DNA from: Allolobophora icterica
Taxonomy: Eukaryota; Annelida; Clitellata; Crassiclitellata; Lumbricidae
Direction: 5' to 3'
NCBI GenBank assembly: GCA_963556255.1
Contig: OY744611.1
Location: 3,823,230 to 3,887,229, forward strand
DNA length: 64,000 nt
Each line of letters begins with the position of its first letter. Position 1 is the first letter of the stretch. This document shows, piece by piece, positions 1 to 7,797 of this stretch. A program made the position numbers and the translations under genes. The notes under the pieces were generated by a model. It did no database searches, was not told where the DNA came from, and was given only the letters and a program-made list of their open reading frames with translations.

Positions 1-669
1 ACACGCGTTCTTGACGATAACATCTTGCTCGTTGACGTAAGTTTTAACAATAACATCCTTTTCGTCCGCATACTGCCTAACGGAATCTCTCAGCACCTCG
101 TTCTTCTCGTCCGTGTACTGTTTAGCATCGATAAGCTTCTGGTCTGCATGGTTCTCGGCCGCGGCTGCCTTCTGGTCCGCGTACAGCCTGACGGCAGTGT
201 CCAGCACAGTGTCATTTTCGTCTGCGTAGCGTTTAACGAGACCAGTAACCTCGGAGCTTAAGCCGTCTGCATACAACTCGGCTTGGTGCGCCCGCTCTTT
301 CGCGTACTCCGTTATTTGCTTCCAACTCCCAACGTCGGACTCCCCAACCAATGCGCCCCAACCCTCGTCTTCGCTGTCAGATCCCGGAGTGTCCGTGGGC
401 AAACCAGTCAATTTATGGCCGCCCATTTTTAGAACACCAGACATCGTTCCACCGGTGATTTGTAGGTTGTCCTGATCTACGATGTCCGCATAAGCCTTTG
501 TCGCGGCGTCCGTGTCCGTCGTAGGAGTCCCCACGTTTGTCAGCCGAAAACCTCCAGCCGATAGAATTCCCAACATGGTATCACCAGCCTTGTGGACGAG
601 CCCAGCGGCGCTTATCTGCCCCCCTCCCACCCCACCTCCACCGTCTCTTCAAAATTTGTCAACCGGCAT
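1..669 (-). pseudogene. Fibre-like protein with phage-tail-fibre-type repeats, partial, early in-frame TGA
   Basis: The minus strand is open from 648 to the left edge (216 codons). An ATG at 669-667 is in the same frame, but six codons later a TGA lies at 651-649; the next in-frame ATG is at 576-574. After a glycine-rich stretch come two units of the pattern found in phage tail fibres: AGDTM-x-G-x-L followed by a D-AATKAYAD segment, and GGTMSGVLKMGG followed by LTGLP. Downstream is a long heptad-like stalk with repeated YADE/YADQ/YTDE motifs, predicted to form a trimeric coiled coil. By analogy with adenovirus it would sit at capsid vertices and bind the host surface; that role is inferred. 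Either the TGA kills the gene, or translation begins at 576 and loses the glycine-rich N-terminus. A TATA-like TATATAAAA directly precedes the 669 ATG. Confidence 0.72.
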
Positions 670-697
670 TTTTATATACAAAAATGGTGACGGAAGT

Positions 698-1120
698 CTA
701 ACATAGGTCAAGCACGATGTCTTCAAAATTCTTTCCGGCAGCGAGCTCTCTTAGCACGAGCAGACAGAGGTGGCCACAGACCACATCATCGGGACCCTGC
801 AGCTGGAACGTCTGTGTTCTTATAGGATTTTTTAAATATCGAGAAATTTCGAGAGGTGGATCCAGCCCATAACTGTCAAAATACACGGCTGTTGGTCCAT
901 CTATCCGATAGGCGACCCAGTGAGTACCATCACCGGAACCGGAATCTAAATTAACAACTCCACACTCCTTCTCACGAGCCACGGCGGGCAGACCATCTCG
1001 CATGAAAACACCGCGGAAATGCGGCAGCGCTCGGGCGACTTTCTCTATGTCGAAGTTGCTAAGAGGTTTTAGTTTTTTTGCCCGATGTAGAGACCGGATC
1101 CTTTGCACATTGGACAACAA
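698..1120 (-). CDS. Adenain-like cysteine protease (maturation protease)
   Basis: Cysteine protease of the adenovirus endopeptidase/ULP1 type, expected to cut capsid precursor proteins during virion maturation. Counting from the non-ATG codon at 1120, the visible catalytic residues are His67 in GTHWVAY, Asp82 in YFDSYGL, Gln108 in the oxyanion region and Cys115 in VVCGHLCL. The conserved N-terminal stretch LSNFDIEKVARAL begins near base 1063, just below the stop codon of the upstream gene (1071-1069), so a start there is expected, yet no ATG is present. The first ATG is at residue 40, which keeps the triad but drops the conserved N-terminus. The start codon may be mutated or non-canonical. 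The length, about 120 to 140 residues, is normal for Polinton proteases. Confidence 0.9.
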   Translation of the reverse strand: MLSNVQRIRSLHRAKKLKPLSNFDIEKVARALPHFRGVFMRDGLPAVAREKECGVVNLDSGSGDGTHWVAYRIDGPTAVYFDSYGLDPPLEISRYLKNPIRTQTFQLQGPDDVVCGHLCLLVLRELAAGKNFEDIVLDLC

Positions 1121-1554
1121 CCACCATAAGTCTGGCGCCCGAGATATAAACCGGACCCCTCGAGTGCGCGATTGTGACGCTCCGCCTCCGCCAGTGCGGC
1201 GTCGTTGGCCTGTTTGTTGTGCACGGCCTCTGTCACCCCAGTGGCAATGCCACCCACGGCGGATAACCCGCCCAAAATTGCTGGGAGGAGAGCCAGTAGT
1301 GGAAGAAATCCGCCCGATTTTGTCATCTTTTTCAGTTGCGTTTTGGTGAATCTCAGCTCCATGCCAACGCCTTCCGAAGTCTTCCTCACGATTCGGGCGG
1401 CTTGAACCTTCGTAAGCGCGAGCTTATCGTCTCCGCGAAGTTGGCCATGAGTGAGCCGGATCGTGGCACCAGTGCCGGCACGCGCAGCTCTAGCCAATGT
1501 TTGCTTTTGCCCTTCGGTCAGTGAAAGGCCGAACGCAACGTATTCAGTTTTCAT
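1069..1554 (-). CDS. Small basic protein with a Gly-rich membrane-active segment and C-terminal GSGLY motifs
   Basis: 161 residues from an ATG at 1554. Residues 1-75 are charged and contain LTEGQK and LTKVQAARI-type helices. Residues 81-110 are hydrophobic and glycine-rich, as in membrane-inserting or amphipathic viral peptides. The C-terminus carries two copies of GSGLY(L/I)G at 133-139 and 152-158, with three clustered cysteines between. Leu131-Gly135 (LEGSG) fits the adenain type-I cleavage rule (M/I/L)xGx-G, so the neighbouring protease could release the C-terminal peptide. I recall similar small proteins beside the capsid genes of other animal Polintons but know no proven function. A minor capsid or endosome-lytic role is an inference. 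Confidence 0.75.
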   Translation of the reverse strand: MKTEYVAFGLSLTEGQKQTLARAARAGTGATIRLTHGQLRGDDKLALTKVQAARIVRKTSEGVGMELRFTKTQLKKMTKSGGFLPLLALLPAILGGLSAVGGIATGVTEAVHNKQANDAALAEAERHNRALEGSGLYLGRQTYGGCCPMCKGSGLYIGQKN

Positions 1555-1611
1555 TTTTGGAAAAAATATATCTAAAAGAGGGCCTTGTATCTAAATGTGA
1601 AAAAACGATTT

Positions 1612-2907
1612 CTAGTAAACGACGTTGAATTTGCTGCCATCCGATTCAAAATTCAGGAGTCGGTCGCTGATCAGGACGGCATATGCTGTCGTATTATTTG
1701 GTACCCCTTCGTTAAAGTCCACCTTGATTTGTATGTCCTGTACAGAGGTTTTAAGTCGTTCGGATTGCCTGCGCACGTCCAGGACGAAGATCGGAAACAA
1801 ATCTACAAATTCGATTGGTGTCAATTGGCATGACGATTCACGCGCGTCTATACCGCAATATTCCTCCTTGAAGTCACGTAGGGCCTTGAAAGCTCGAGAA
1901 GTTGTCCTCTTGGTGAAGTCGAGATTCATGTCAACCACTGGGTAGCGATCGGTGTTGAGCAAAGCGAATATGTTGCGAACCTTCACATGGTCAAACAGTG
2001 CCGGATTCTGGCCTTGATGTGCATTCTTTCCAGTCTGAAAAGCAACAAGAATCCAGCGTGGCTTTTCCGTGCCCGACTTAACGCTCAAACGCCAGGAAAA
2101 AGTCGTCGCTCGTGGCACCGCAATGTTGTCGCATTGCATGGCGCGGAATGCCACAGGTACCTTAACCTTGGCTTCAATCTGCTTCATAAGCATGCTTTTA
2201 TACTCCAAAGCGGGTATTATATGCGGCATGAACCAGGAGAGTTTAGTCAGCGTGATCTGGCCATTGACCGCAGCGGCTTCCTTAAAGATCGCGTCTGCAT
2301 CCCCCTGCCGGCTCAGCAGTAAGGAGTGTTTAATCCCGTATACGACTTTGTGGTAATCATCGCAAAAGCCGAATAGATGTCTTAAGGGAACAACGAATGA
2401 AAACGTTCCAATAGGGACGGGTTTTCCAATGATCATCAGTCGACGGGCCTCGAAGCCGATATTCGCGGTCGCCGCCGCCGCAGTCGTGTCCTTCTGCCAA
2501 CACATGTTTAAACCTTCGCCTTTGGAAAAATCATCGCCGTATACCAGCATGCCTTTCATCGTCGTGGCTTGCCCAGGTGACATGACATTCTCTATCTCGG
2601 TATTGTTAGCCAGGTATCGAATCTGAGAGAACATGTACGGGATGGCGTTGTTGATGAATGACACTAACGAGTCTGCGATGTAAGCTGCGCCTGTTGTGGT
2701 AAGCCTGCCCTCCACAAGAAGGTAGCTCTTGGAAGGCTGTGTGAAAATGTCTTGGTTCTGGATGTCTATCTGTATGGCCTGGCCATTGTTGATAGCCGCG
2801 GGATTTTGTGACTCATACTCGCGGTATTCAAACGATTCGATGCTATTATCATCGGGTACCGCCGAAGCGATGTCCAACATTTCACTCGGCACGTCAAACG
2901 CCGCCAT
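1612..2907 (-). CDS. Major capsid protein candidate (double jelly-roll type)
   Basis: 431 residues from an ATG at 2907, the longest structural gene of the element and uninterrupted. It is rich in predicted beta strands, with short hydrophobic strands separated by Gly/Pro/Asn loops, and has no signal peptide or membrane segment. It lies between two small basic virion-type proteins and beside the penton candidate, as Polinton hexon genes do. It resembles the F54H12.2-like family annotated in invertebrate genomes, whose members are Polinton structural proteins. At 431 residues it is shorter than classical Polinton hexons (about 600 or more), so the double-jelly-roll assignment rests on position, composition and remembered family likeness; a structure prediction would settle it. 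Confidence 0.68.
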   Translation of the reverse strand: MAAFDVPSEMLDIASAVPDDNSIESFEYREYESQNPAAINNGQAIQIDIQNQDIFTQPSKSYLLVEGRLTTTGAAYIADSLVSFINNAIPYMFSQIRYLANNTEIENVMSPGQATTMKGMLVYGDDFSKGEGLNMCWQKDTTAAAATANIGFEARRLMIIGKPVPIGTFSFVVPLRHLFGFCDDYHKVVYGIKHSLLLSRQGDADAIFKEAAAVNGQITLTKLSWFMPHIIPALEYKSMLMKQIEAKVKVPVAFRAMQCDNIAVPRATTFSWRLSVKSGTEKPRWILVAFQTGKNAHQGQNPALFDHVKVRNIFALLNTDRYPVVDMNLDFTKRTTSRAFKALRDFKEEYCGIDARESSCQLTPIEFVDLFPIFVLDVRRQSERLKTSVQDIQIKVDFNEGVPNNTTAYAVLISDRLLNFESDGSKFNVVY

Positions 2908-3017
2908 TATTATAGTTAAAAAAGTTCAAGCTTCAATTATTAATCATGTTACAAATGAATTTCATATGTGGTGGGTTAAACTTTTTTTCCGTTTTGTGAA
3001 TTAGTCGGAAATTTTTT

Positions 3018-3473
3018 TCATTTTGCAAGAAACAGACCCCTACCACAACGACTCGGCTTTATAGTCTTGAAACCGGATCCAGCAATGCGGCTGTTTATGT
3101 CAGCCATTGTCGGAACAACGGGTGGTGGACTCACAGCCAGTTGTTTTAAGTATTCGATGCTCTTGTCGCTGAGCGCCTTCTCCAAAGGTGCGGGAACAAC
3201 GGGCGCGGCAGATGAATTTTCATTTCGTAAATGAGCTTCATCTGCCGCAGCGCGTCTCGCTTTCACGGCATCAACAATTTGCCTGACGGCAGATGCTGTT
3301 GTGGCGCCGGCTTTCGCGACATTACCAACCGCCTTGGCAACGTTTGTGATTGTGCCTCTATTCGCCGAAATGAAGGAGCCTGCACGGCCAAGGAAACCCG
3401 CGATTTTGGGTATCCAGTCGAAAAGTCCACCACCCACGACACGACGCCGCTTTTTAATTCCAAGAACAAACAT
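3018..3473 (-). CDS. pVI/pX-like basic amphipathic virion protein
   Basis: 151 residues from the ATG at 3473; an in-frame GTG ten codons upstream is less likely as a start. A basic KKRRR patch at residues 7-11 is followed by GGGLFDW and a long Ala/Gly-rich amphipathic helix region (about 17-75), then a proline-rich linker and the tail GSGF...GRGLFLAK. The layout (short N-terminal peptide, GG, amphipathic helix, basic tail) is like adenovirus protein VI or core peptides, which disrupt endosomal membranes or link capsid and DNA. Ile130-Gly134 (IAGSG) fits the adenain type-I site. It sits between the MCP and penton genes. Function is inferred from architecture and context only. Confidence 0.68.
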   Translation of the reverse strand: MFVLGIKKRRRVVGGGLFDWIPKIAGFLGRAGSFISANRGTITNVAKAVGNVAKAGATTASAVRQIVDAVKARRAAADEAHLRNENSSAAPVVPAPLEKALSDKSIEYLKQLAVSPPPVVPTMADINSRIAGSGFKTIKPSRCGRGLFLAK

Positions 3474-3495
3474 GAGAATATTTAAGTGTGAAAAT

Positions 3496-4299
3496 CTACG
3501 CACTGCGGATGTGAAACCTTATAGTTACTGTCTCACCGCGGAGGTTTAATTGTTCACCATTCTGGTCGGTCAGCCACACACGAATGCCCTGTACGTTGCC
3601 AGCCGGTGCAACTGGTAGGTACACCAGATTTTTCGGAGACTCGATTACCTTGTAGCCGGGCGACACATCCGGGAAAAAACTGTAGAATACTGGCAGCTGG
3701 CTACCATTTCGATACGATCCAGAGATAATGTCACAATTTACCAGGATTGTGTCCACCCGGAGAATATCGACTGGATTTTCTCCCTCTTTATAACCAAGAC
3801 CAAGCCTCTGAGGGTTAAACCCGAGCGTTTTCCTGATGGTAGATGCGGCCATATCTACCTTATAAAGGGCATTCGTAATTTTTATGAAAGCGCGTAGGGT
3901 AGATGCGTTAGCTCCTATAGTAATGAAAGAATTAAAGCCGAGTTGAACAACACCTGTCGGCGGCGGATTTTGCTTTTCTAACTGCCGGCTGATTTCATCA
4001 TTAATCTGTGCGATCTCGTAGCTTCCGTCGGGCAAAATGATCGTCTTCCACGTCTGTAAATTGGTGGCGCTGTAGACGAACTTGTTATTTGAACTGTCAA
4101 TGTTCGGAATCGAATTATAAGTTTCAAGATTGACCAAAGCAAGCTCAAAGCGTCTTTTTGGATCCAGGTACAGCGGTGGTGAGAAAGCCGTGGTCCACCC
4201 TGTAGTATCTGAGGAAACAACTATACTAAAATTTTCCTTAGGCTGCAAAAGATCTCGAATTTCTTCGAGCAGTTTCTCCGAGCGTTCCATCTGAGCCAT
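3496..4299 (-). CDS. Minor capsid (penton-like, single jelly-roll) protein
   Basis: 267 residues from an ATG at 4299. After a short N-terminal helix, residues from about 35 on show the pattern I know from Polinton penton proteins: PPLYLDP, then FELALVNLETYNSIPNI, then a W...I-LPDGSYEIAQIN block, all strand-rich. Such single jelly-roll proteins form the pentameric vertices of the capsid, where fibres attach. The C-terminus is strand-rich (ETVTIRFHIRS). The gene is intact, ends 22 bp before the pVI-like gene starts, and lies next to the other structural genes. The main alternative would be another minor capsid component. Confidence 0.82.
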   Translation of the reverse strand: MAQMERSEKLLEEIRDLLQPKENFSIVVSSDTTGWTTAFSPPLYLDPKRRFELALVNLETYNSIPNIDSSNNKFVYSATNLQTWKTIILPDGSYEIAQINDEISRQLEKQNPPPTGVVQLGFNSFITIGANASTLRAFIKITNALYKVDMAASTIRKTLGFNPQRLGLGYKEGENPVDILRVDTILVNCDIISGSYRNGSQLPVFYSFFPDVSPGYKVIESPKNLVYLPVAPAGNVQGIRVWLTDQNGEQLNLRGETVTIRFHIRSA

Positions 4300-4317
4300 G
4301 AATTTTGTTTTCTATTT

Positions 4318-5420
4318 CTATTTTATGAGCATGTTTCTATTCAATTCGAGTGCCAGCTCTTTGGAGATCGCACCGGAATGCAGTAACTCATCAAGAATGG
4401 CGGAGATTTCGTTGCCGAGACCTGTGTTTCCCGCGGCCCTAGAGGCCACCAAAAGCTGCAACCTCTCTACCAGGGCGTTTGGATCGTTGTAAAATTGTAC
4501 CGCGCCGCCTCGAATCAGCTGGAACTTTTTACTTTTCCGGCCATGAATAGGCAGACCAGACATCTGTACGAGCTTTTTAAAAGTTTCAATTGCTTGAGGC
4601 GAATATTGCTTAGTCTTAACAAATCGTTTCGTTAACAGGCTGAACAACGACTCATCGGCAGGAGCTTCGAGCACGAGGTTCCCACCTTTAAACACTCTTA
4701 GTCTACCAGCAGACAGCGCGACGGGGTCGACGGAGAGCTCACCCAAGGCGCTACCTTGTAATTTAAGAGGAACGGCTGGGACACTGAAACCCTTTCCCTT
4801 TTTGATGAGGCTGTGGCCCGCTAGCAGTGTATGGATTCGCTTTTTATATTCCCTTAGGGCTTCGATATCTGCAGTCACCTCATCTACCTTTTCTTCGTCT
4901 CCTTGCTTATTGGCTTTCCTTTTCTCTTTGCCCAGGGTGTGGCGATTATAGTGATTTACCTCACCGATTATCTTTTCAGCACCTGCAATGTCGGCTAAAT
5001 CGAGCTCGCTCGGAGGTTTAAACCCATGCCGTGTGATTGCCGCGACGTTGAGATATTTGTTTGGATCTACTAACAATGCGGGGGAATTCGGGATGTTGGA
5101 AGCGCTGGAAGGGCTGGAGCAGCTGCTGTTCCTGCGGAATCACCGAACAAAGCCGCTATCGGGTTATAGTTAGCAGACTCTGAAATCTGCGCCGGCAAAT
5201 CCTGTAAAGCGCTGGTAACTTTCTGCAGCTCCTTAGACGTAGCCGCCTGGGATTCAGCCGTGGCTGTGGCGATTGGTTTGAAAAGCTTTGCCGCATCGTA
5301 CTGAAGGTTTGCCTCTCCGAGCTTCTCATCCACGAAACGCTGTCTCAATCGATTTCTGCGAGCTAAATAATCCTGAGTCAAGGCGTCTCGCTCCTGTTTA
5401 GAAGAAACCTTTGTCCACAT
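4318..5420 (-). pseudogene. Polinton coiled-coil structural protein, split by a frameshift
   Basis: Two overlapping reading frames look like one gene. The first (5420 to 5070, ATG at 5420) begins WTKVSSKQER and has a charged helical segment through about residue 50, then an Ala/Pro linker, and stops just after base 5080. The second (open from about 5141 to 4318) has no ATG for most of its length, continues with a Lys/Glu-rich coil (about 40-75), and has a C-terminal part with SLFSLLTKRF...YSPQAIETFKKLV. The frames meet at a run of five Gs (5080-5084), a typical indel site. I recall single proteins in other animal Polintons with a WTKVS-type start and a LW/LF-LLT-type end, so a one-base indel is the simplest reading. 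IRGGA at 4501-4515 fits the adenain type-II rule. Function unknown; probably a virion component. Confidence 0.62.
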
Positions 5421-5460
5421 CGTGGTTGTATGTCGGCTATATGTTGCCTATATCATGTCT

Positions 5461-6147
5461 TTAAATACTTGCCTTCGGCTTATAGAAGCGATCGAACCCG
5501 CAGCGATATTTTCCATCGTACACTTTGGACGTCAAATCTATGACTGCGAATCCATATGGTTGGGCAGCGCACTCGCTGAAGAACGTACGGAACTCATCGA
5601 AAGACATGTCGCCGCCCACGAACGTATCGTGAATGGCTCGCAAATTTTTACTGTCTTGGTTGAAGAGGACGATAAGATTAGCATTGTCACGGATCGCTTG
5701 CTTCGGAATTCGAAAATAATTCTGTGTTAAGTAGAAGCAGTCCGCGCCACCGTGTCGACCCATAGTGAAATACCTTTCGATGGGCGACTGTTTTTCAAGC
5801 ATGACGTCATCGAAAACTAGAAGGCTTCTGGCATTCTTATTTAATGATTCAACTGGAACTATTTCATCTGAGCAAGAGTGAAAGGAAGCCACTTCCTTAC
5901 CGGCAACTTTTTCGAGTTCTGTTATCCAGTCCCGAAGAAACTGATATTTTTCCTGTCCCAGAGACTTTGAGTATAGATAGAGCCGGTCAAAACGTAGGTA
6001 CCCCTTCTTCAGAAGGAGGTTGAGTAGTAGGTTTGTTTTTCCACATCCGCTTGGCCCACAGATTATGCATCGTATGCTTGATGGCAACAACCAATGGTGG
6101 TGTTTTTTCCCATCGTCGGCTTCGAGATCGAAATTTGTTATTTCCAT
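5461..6147 (-). CDS. FtsK/HerA-type DNA-packaging ATPase
   Basis: 228 residues from the ATG at 6147; an upstream in-frame extension overlaps the divergent gene and is not used. Walker A is GPSGCGKT at residues 31-38, Walker B is LLVFDDVM ending near 116, and YLTQNYFRIPK matches the sensor/arginine-rich segment of A32-like packaging ATPases. It would pump the linear dsDNA into the capsid. Length is normal for Polinton ATPases. It heads the leftward structural block, ending 40 bp before the next ATG, and diverges from the PLA2 gene. Confidence 0.92.
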   Translation of the reverse strand: MEITNFDLEADDGKKHHHWLLPSSIRCIICGPSGCGKTNLLLNLLLKKGYLRFDRLYLYSKSLGQEKYQFLRDWITELEKVAGKEVASFHSCSDEIVPVESLNKNARSLLVFDDVMLEKQSPIERYFTMGRHGGADCFYLTQNYFRIPKQAIRDNANLIVLFNQDSKNLRAIHDTFVGGDMSFDEFRTFFSECAAQPYGFAVIDLTSKVYDGKYRCGFDRFYKPKASI

Positions 6148-6185
6148 ATAGAGACAACGAGTTATGATTGTATTCAACGAACACA
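6148..6185. promoter_or_regulatory. 38-bp divergent intergenic region (ATPase / PLA2)
   Basis: Only 38 bp separate the two divergent ATG codons. The ATPase side has TATATGG at its start codon and the PLA2 side is AT-rich. A single bidirectional promoter, or promoters lying inside the opposing coding sequences, is inferred from spacing alone. Confidence 0.4.
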
Positions 6186-6746
6186 ATGTATTGCCTACGA
6201 TGTAAGAAACATACTGAGACTTCAAATGAAACAATCGTCGAGTTACGAAACGGTCGGCCAGCCAAGAAGGGAACCTGTGCCGTCTGCGGTGCAAAGAAGA
6301 GCCAAATTTTGCCTTCTAAAGTGCGAAAGACTGGAGGTTCTCTACTGAATAGGGCCCTCAACGCTCTACCTCTGCCTGAGATGCATATGAGCCTTCCATC
6401 CGGTATGTCTTCGGAAGATAATCCGGGCGGTTCTTTTCAGAATACAGGAAAGTACTCCTACTGTGGACCATTCACAAAACTCGACAAACGGCTGTCACAG
6501 CGATATCACGGTGTTAATCAGCTCGACCGTGCGTGCCTCCACCACGATGTGGCTTACGCAGTTCATAAAGATACTCCGGGGCGTAACCACGCAGATGACA
6601 TCCTCGCTGCAGCCGCGTCGAAGATCGCACTCACCGATGAAACTCCGGATTATGAGAAGAAGGATGCGCGGCTGGTATCGGCCATTATGTCAGCAAAGTC
6701 GAGGCTGGGGATGGGTGTCAGAACGAGCCAGCGAAAACGCAAATGA
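6186..6746 (+). CDS. Zinc-ribbon (DUF5679-like) plus phospholipase A2-domain protein
   Basis: 186 residues from the ATG at 6186. The N-terminus is a four-cysteine ribbon (C3, C6, C31, C34; MYCLRCK...GTCAVCGAKK) like DUF5679. Residues 88-145 form a secretory/parvovirus-type phospholipase A2 domain: calcium-loop motif YSYCGPFT (90-97), then D114-x-x-C117 and the catalytic His120-Asp121 dyad in CLHHDVAY, then a second helix with NHADDIL. The C-terminus is very basic (SQRKRK). In parvoviruses, a PLA2 domain on the capsid opens the endosome; some adintoviruses carry one too. Here it would probably be a virion protein for entry (inference). It overlaps the ORF frame of the integrase region by 4 bp, and both run rightward. 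Confidence 0.85.
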   Translation: MYCLRCKKHTETSNETIVELRNGRPAKKGTCAVCGAKKSQILPSKVRKTGGSLLNRALNALPLPEMHMSLPSGMSSEDNPGGSFQNTGKYSYCGPFTKLDKRLSQRYHGVNQLDRACLHHDVAYAVHKDTPGRNHADDILAAAASKIALTDETPDYEKKDARLVSAIMSAKSRLGMGVRTSQRKRK

Positions 6747-6796
6747 AATTCATTTGTGTATGTGTTTACCTGTTTGTAATATATAGTATTACTGAA

Positions 6797-7792
6797 ATGT
6801 CTAAGCACCTTTCAGCCGTCTATTACAGCCCTAGAGGTTACTGGCGAGGTAAGGCTGCGGTGAAGAAACTAGCCTCAGCCGCCAAAGTTTCCGAGGCGGA
6901 GGCTCGTGATTGGTTGAAGAAACAAGCTGTGTGGCAGATTTATCTTCCCGTTCCACGCCGCATACCGCGTCCAAAGTTCGATGAAAATCGGCCAAACGCG
7001 GTACACCAAGCCGATCTCTTGTTTTTACCTCACGATAAAGTAGGTCGAAAGACTTATAAATACGCTCTCACTGTTGTTGATGTTGCCTCACGATACAAAG
7101 AAGCTGAACCGTTGATCAACAAAAGTGCGACCGAAGTCGCCGCCGCTTTAAGCCGGATCTATAAGAGGGGCCCATTAACTTGGCCTCGACTCTTTCAGGT
7201 CGATCCTGGACGTGAATTTATGGGTGATTTTACACCGTTGCTGGCGAAGCACGACGTTCTTGTAAGACGCGGACAGGCCGGAAATCATCGCCAACAGGGC
7301 ATCGTTGAACGCTTTAACCGTACTCTAGCTGAGCGACTCTTCGGTGCTCAATACGCTCAGGAATTGCTCCTGGATGCAAGGGGGTCATCAGAACGGTCAG
7401 TGGAATGGGTTCGGCGATTGCCCGAAGTTGTAGCTGCACTAAACGATGAGCCGACGCGCTTGCTCGACATGAAGCCGGTTAAAGCGATGAAAGCTGCTAA
7501 AGTGACACAGAAGCCCTCTCATTCACAAACTAAAGGTCGTTTATGGGGCTTGGATGAGCCTGTTCTCGGGCACGACGTTCTCGTTCGATATTTATACGCT
7601 CCCGGCGAGCTTGAGGGTGGTAGCAAACGAGCCACCGACCCTAACTGGTCGCTCACCATCCACGCTATTTTGGATGTTGTTCGGCAGGCTGGCCAACCAG
7701 CTTTATACCATCTAGTTGATGGGCCTGGTCGCGGTTTTGTGCGTGAGGAGCTGCTTCTGGTGCCTATGGGCACCGACTTACCCCCCCGATAG
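6797..7792 (+). CDS. Retroviral-type DDE integrase of the Polinton
   Basis: 331 residues from the ATG at 6797, preferred over an upstream in-frame ATG at 6743 that would add a hydrophobic tail overlapping the PLA2 gene. Catalytic residues are Asp73 (HQADLLFL), Asp136 (FQVDPGREF) and Glu171 (GIVERFNRTL), with 62 and 34 residues between them. The C-terminus has an SH3-like fold pattern ending LYHLVDGPGRGFVREELL, usual in Polinton integrases. It joins the linear element to host DNA and makes a 6-bp target duplication in known Polintons. A TATATAG motif lies about 17 bp upstream. The frame is intact. Confidence 0.94.
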   Translation: MSKHLSAVYYSPRGYWRGKAAVKKLASAAKVSEAEARDWLKKQAVWQIYLPVPRRIPRPKFDENRPNAVHQADLLFLPHDKVGRKTYKYALTVVDVASRYKEAEPLINKSATEVAAALSRIYKRGPLTWPRLFQVDPGREFMGDFTPLLAKHDVLVRRGQAGNHRQQGIVERFNRTLAERLFGAQYAQELLLDARGSSERSVEWVRRLPEVVAALNDEPTRLLDMKPVKAMKAAKVTQKPSHSQTKGRLWGLDEPVLGHDVLVRYLYAPGELEGGSKRATDPNWSLTIHAILDVVRQAGQPALYHLVDGPGRGFVREELLLVPMGTDLPPR

Positions 7793-7797
7793 AATAC

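Noticed and set aside
25..261. Plus-strand open frame at the left edge
   Set aside because: Antisense of the fibre stalk repeats, whose minus-strand frame codes clear protein motifs.
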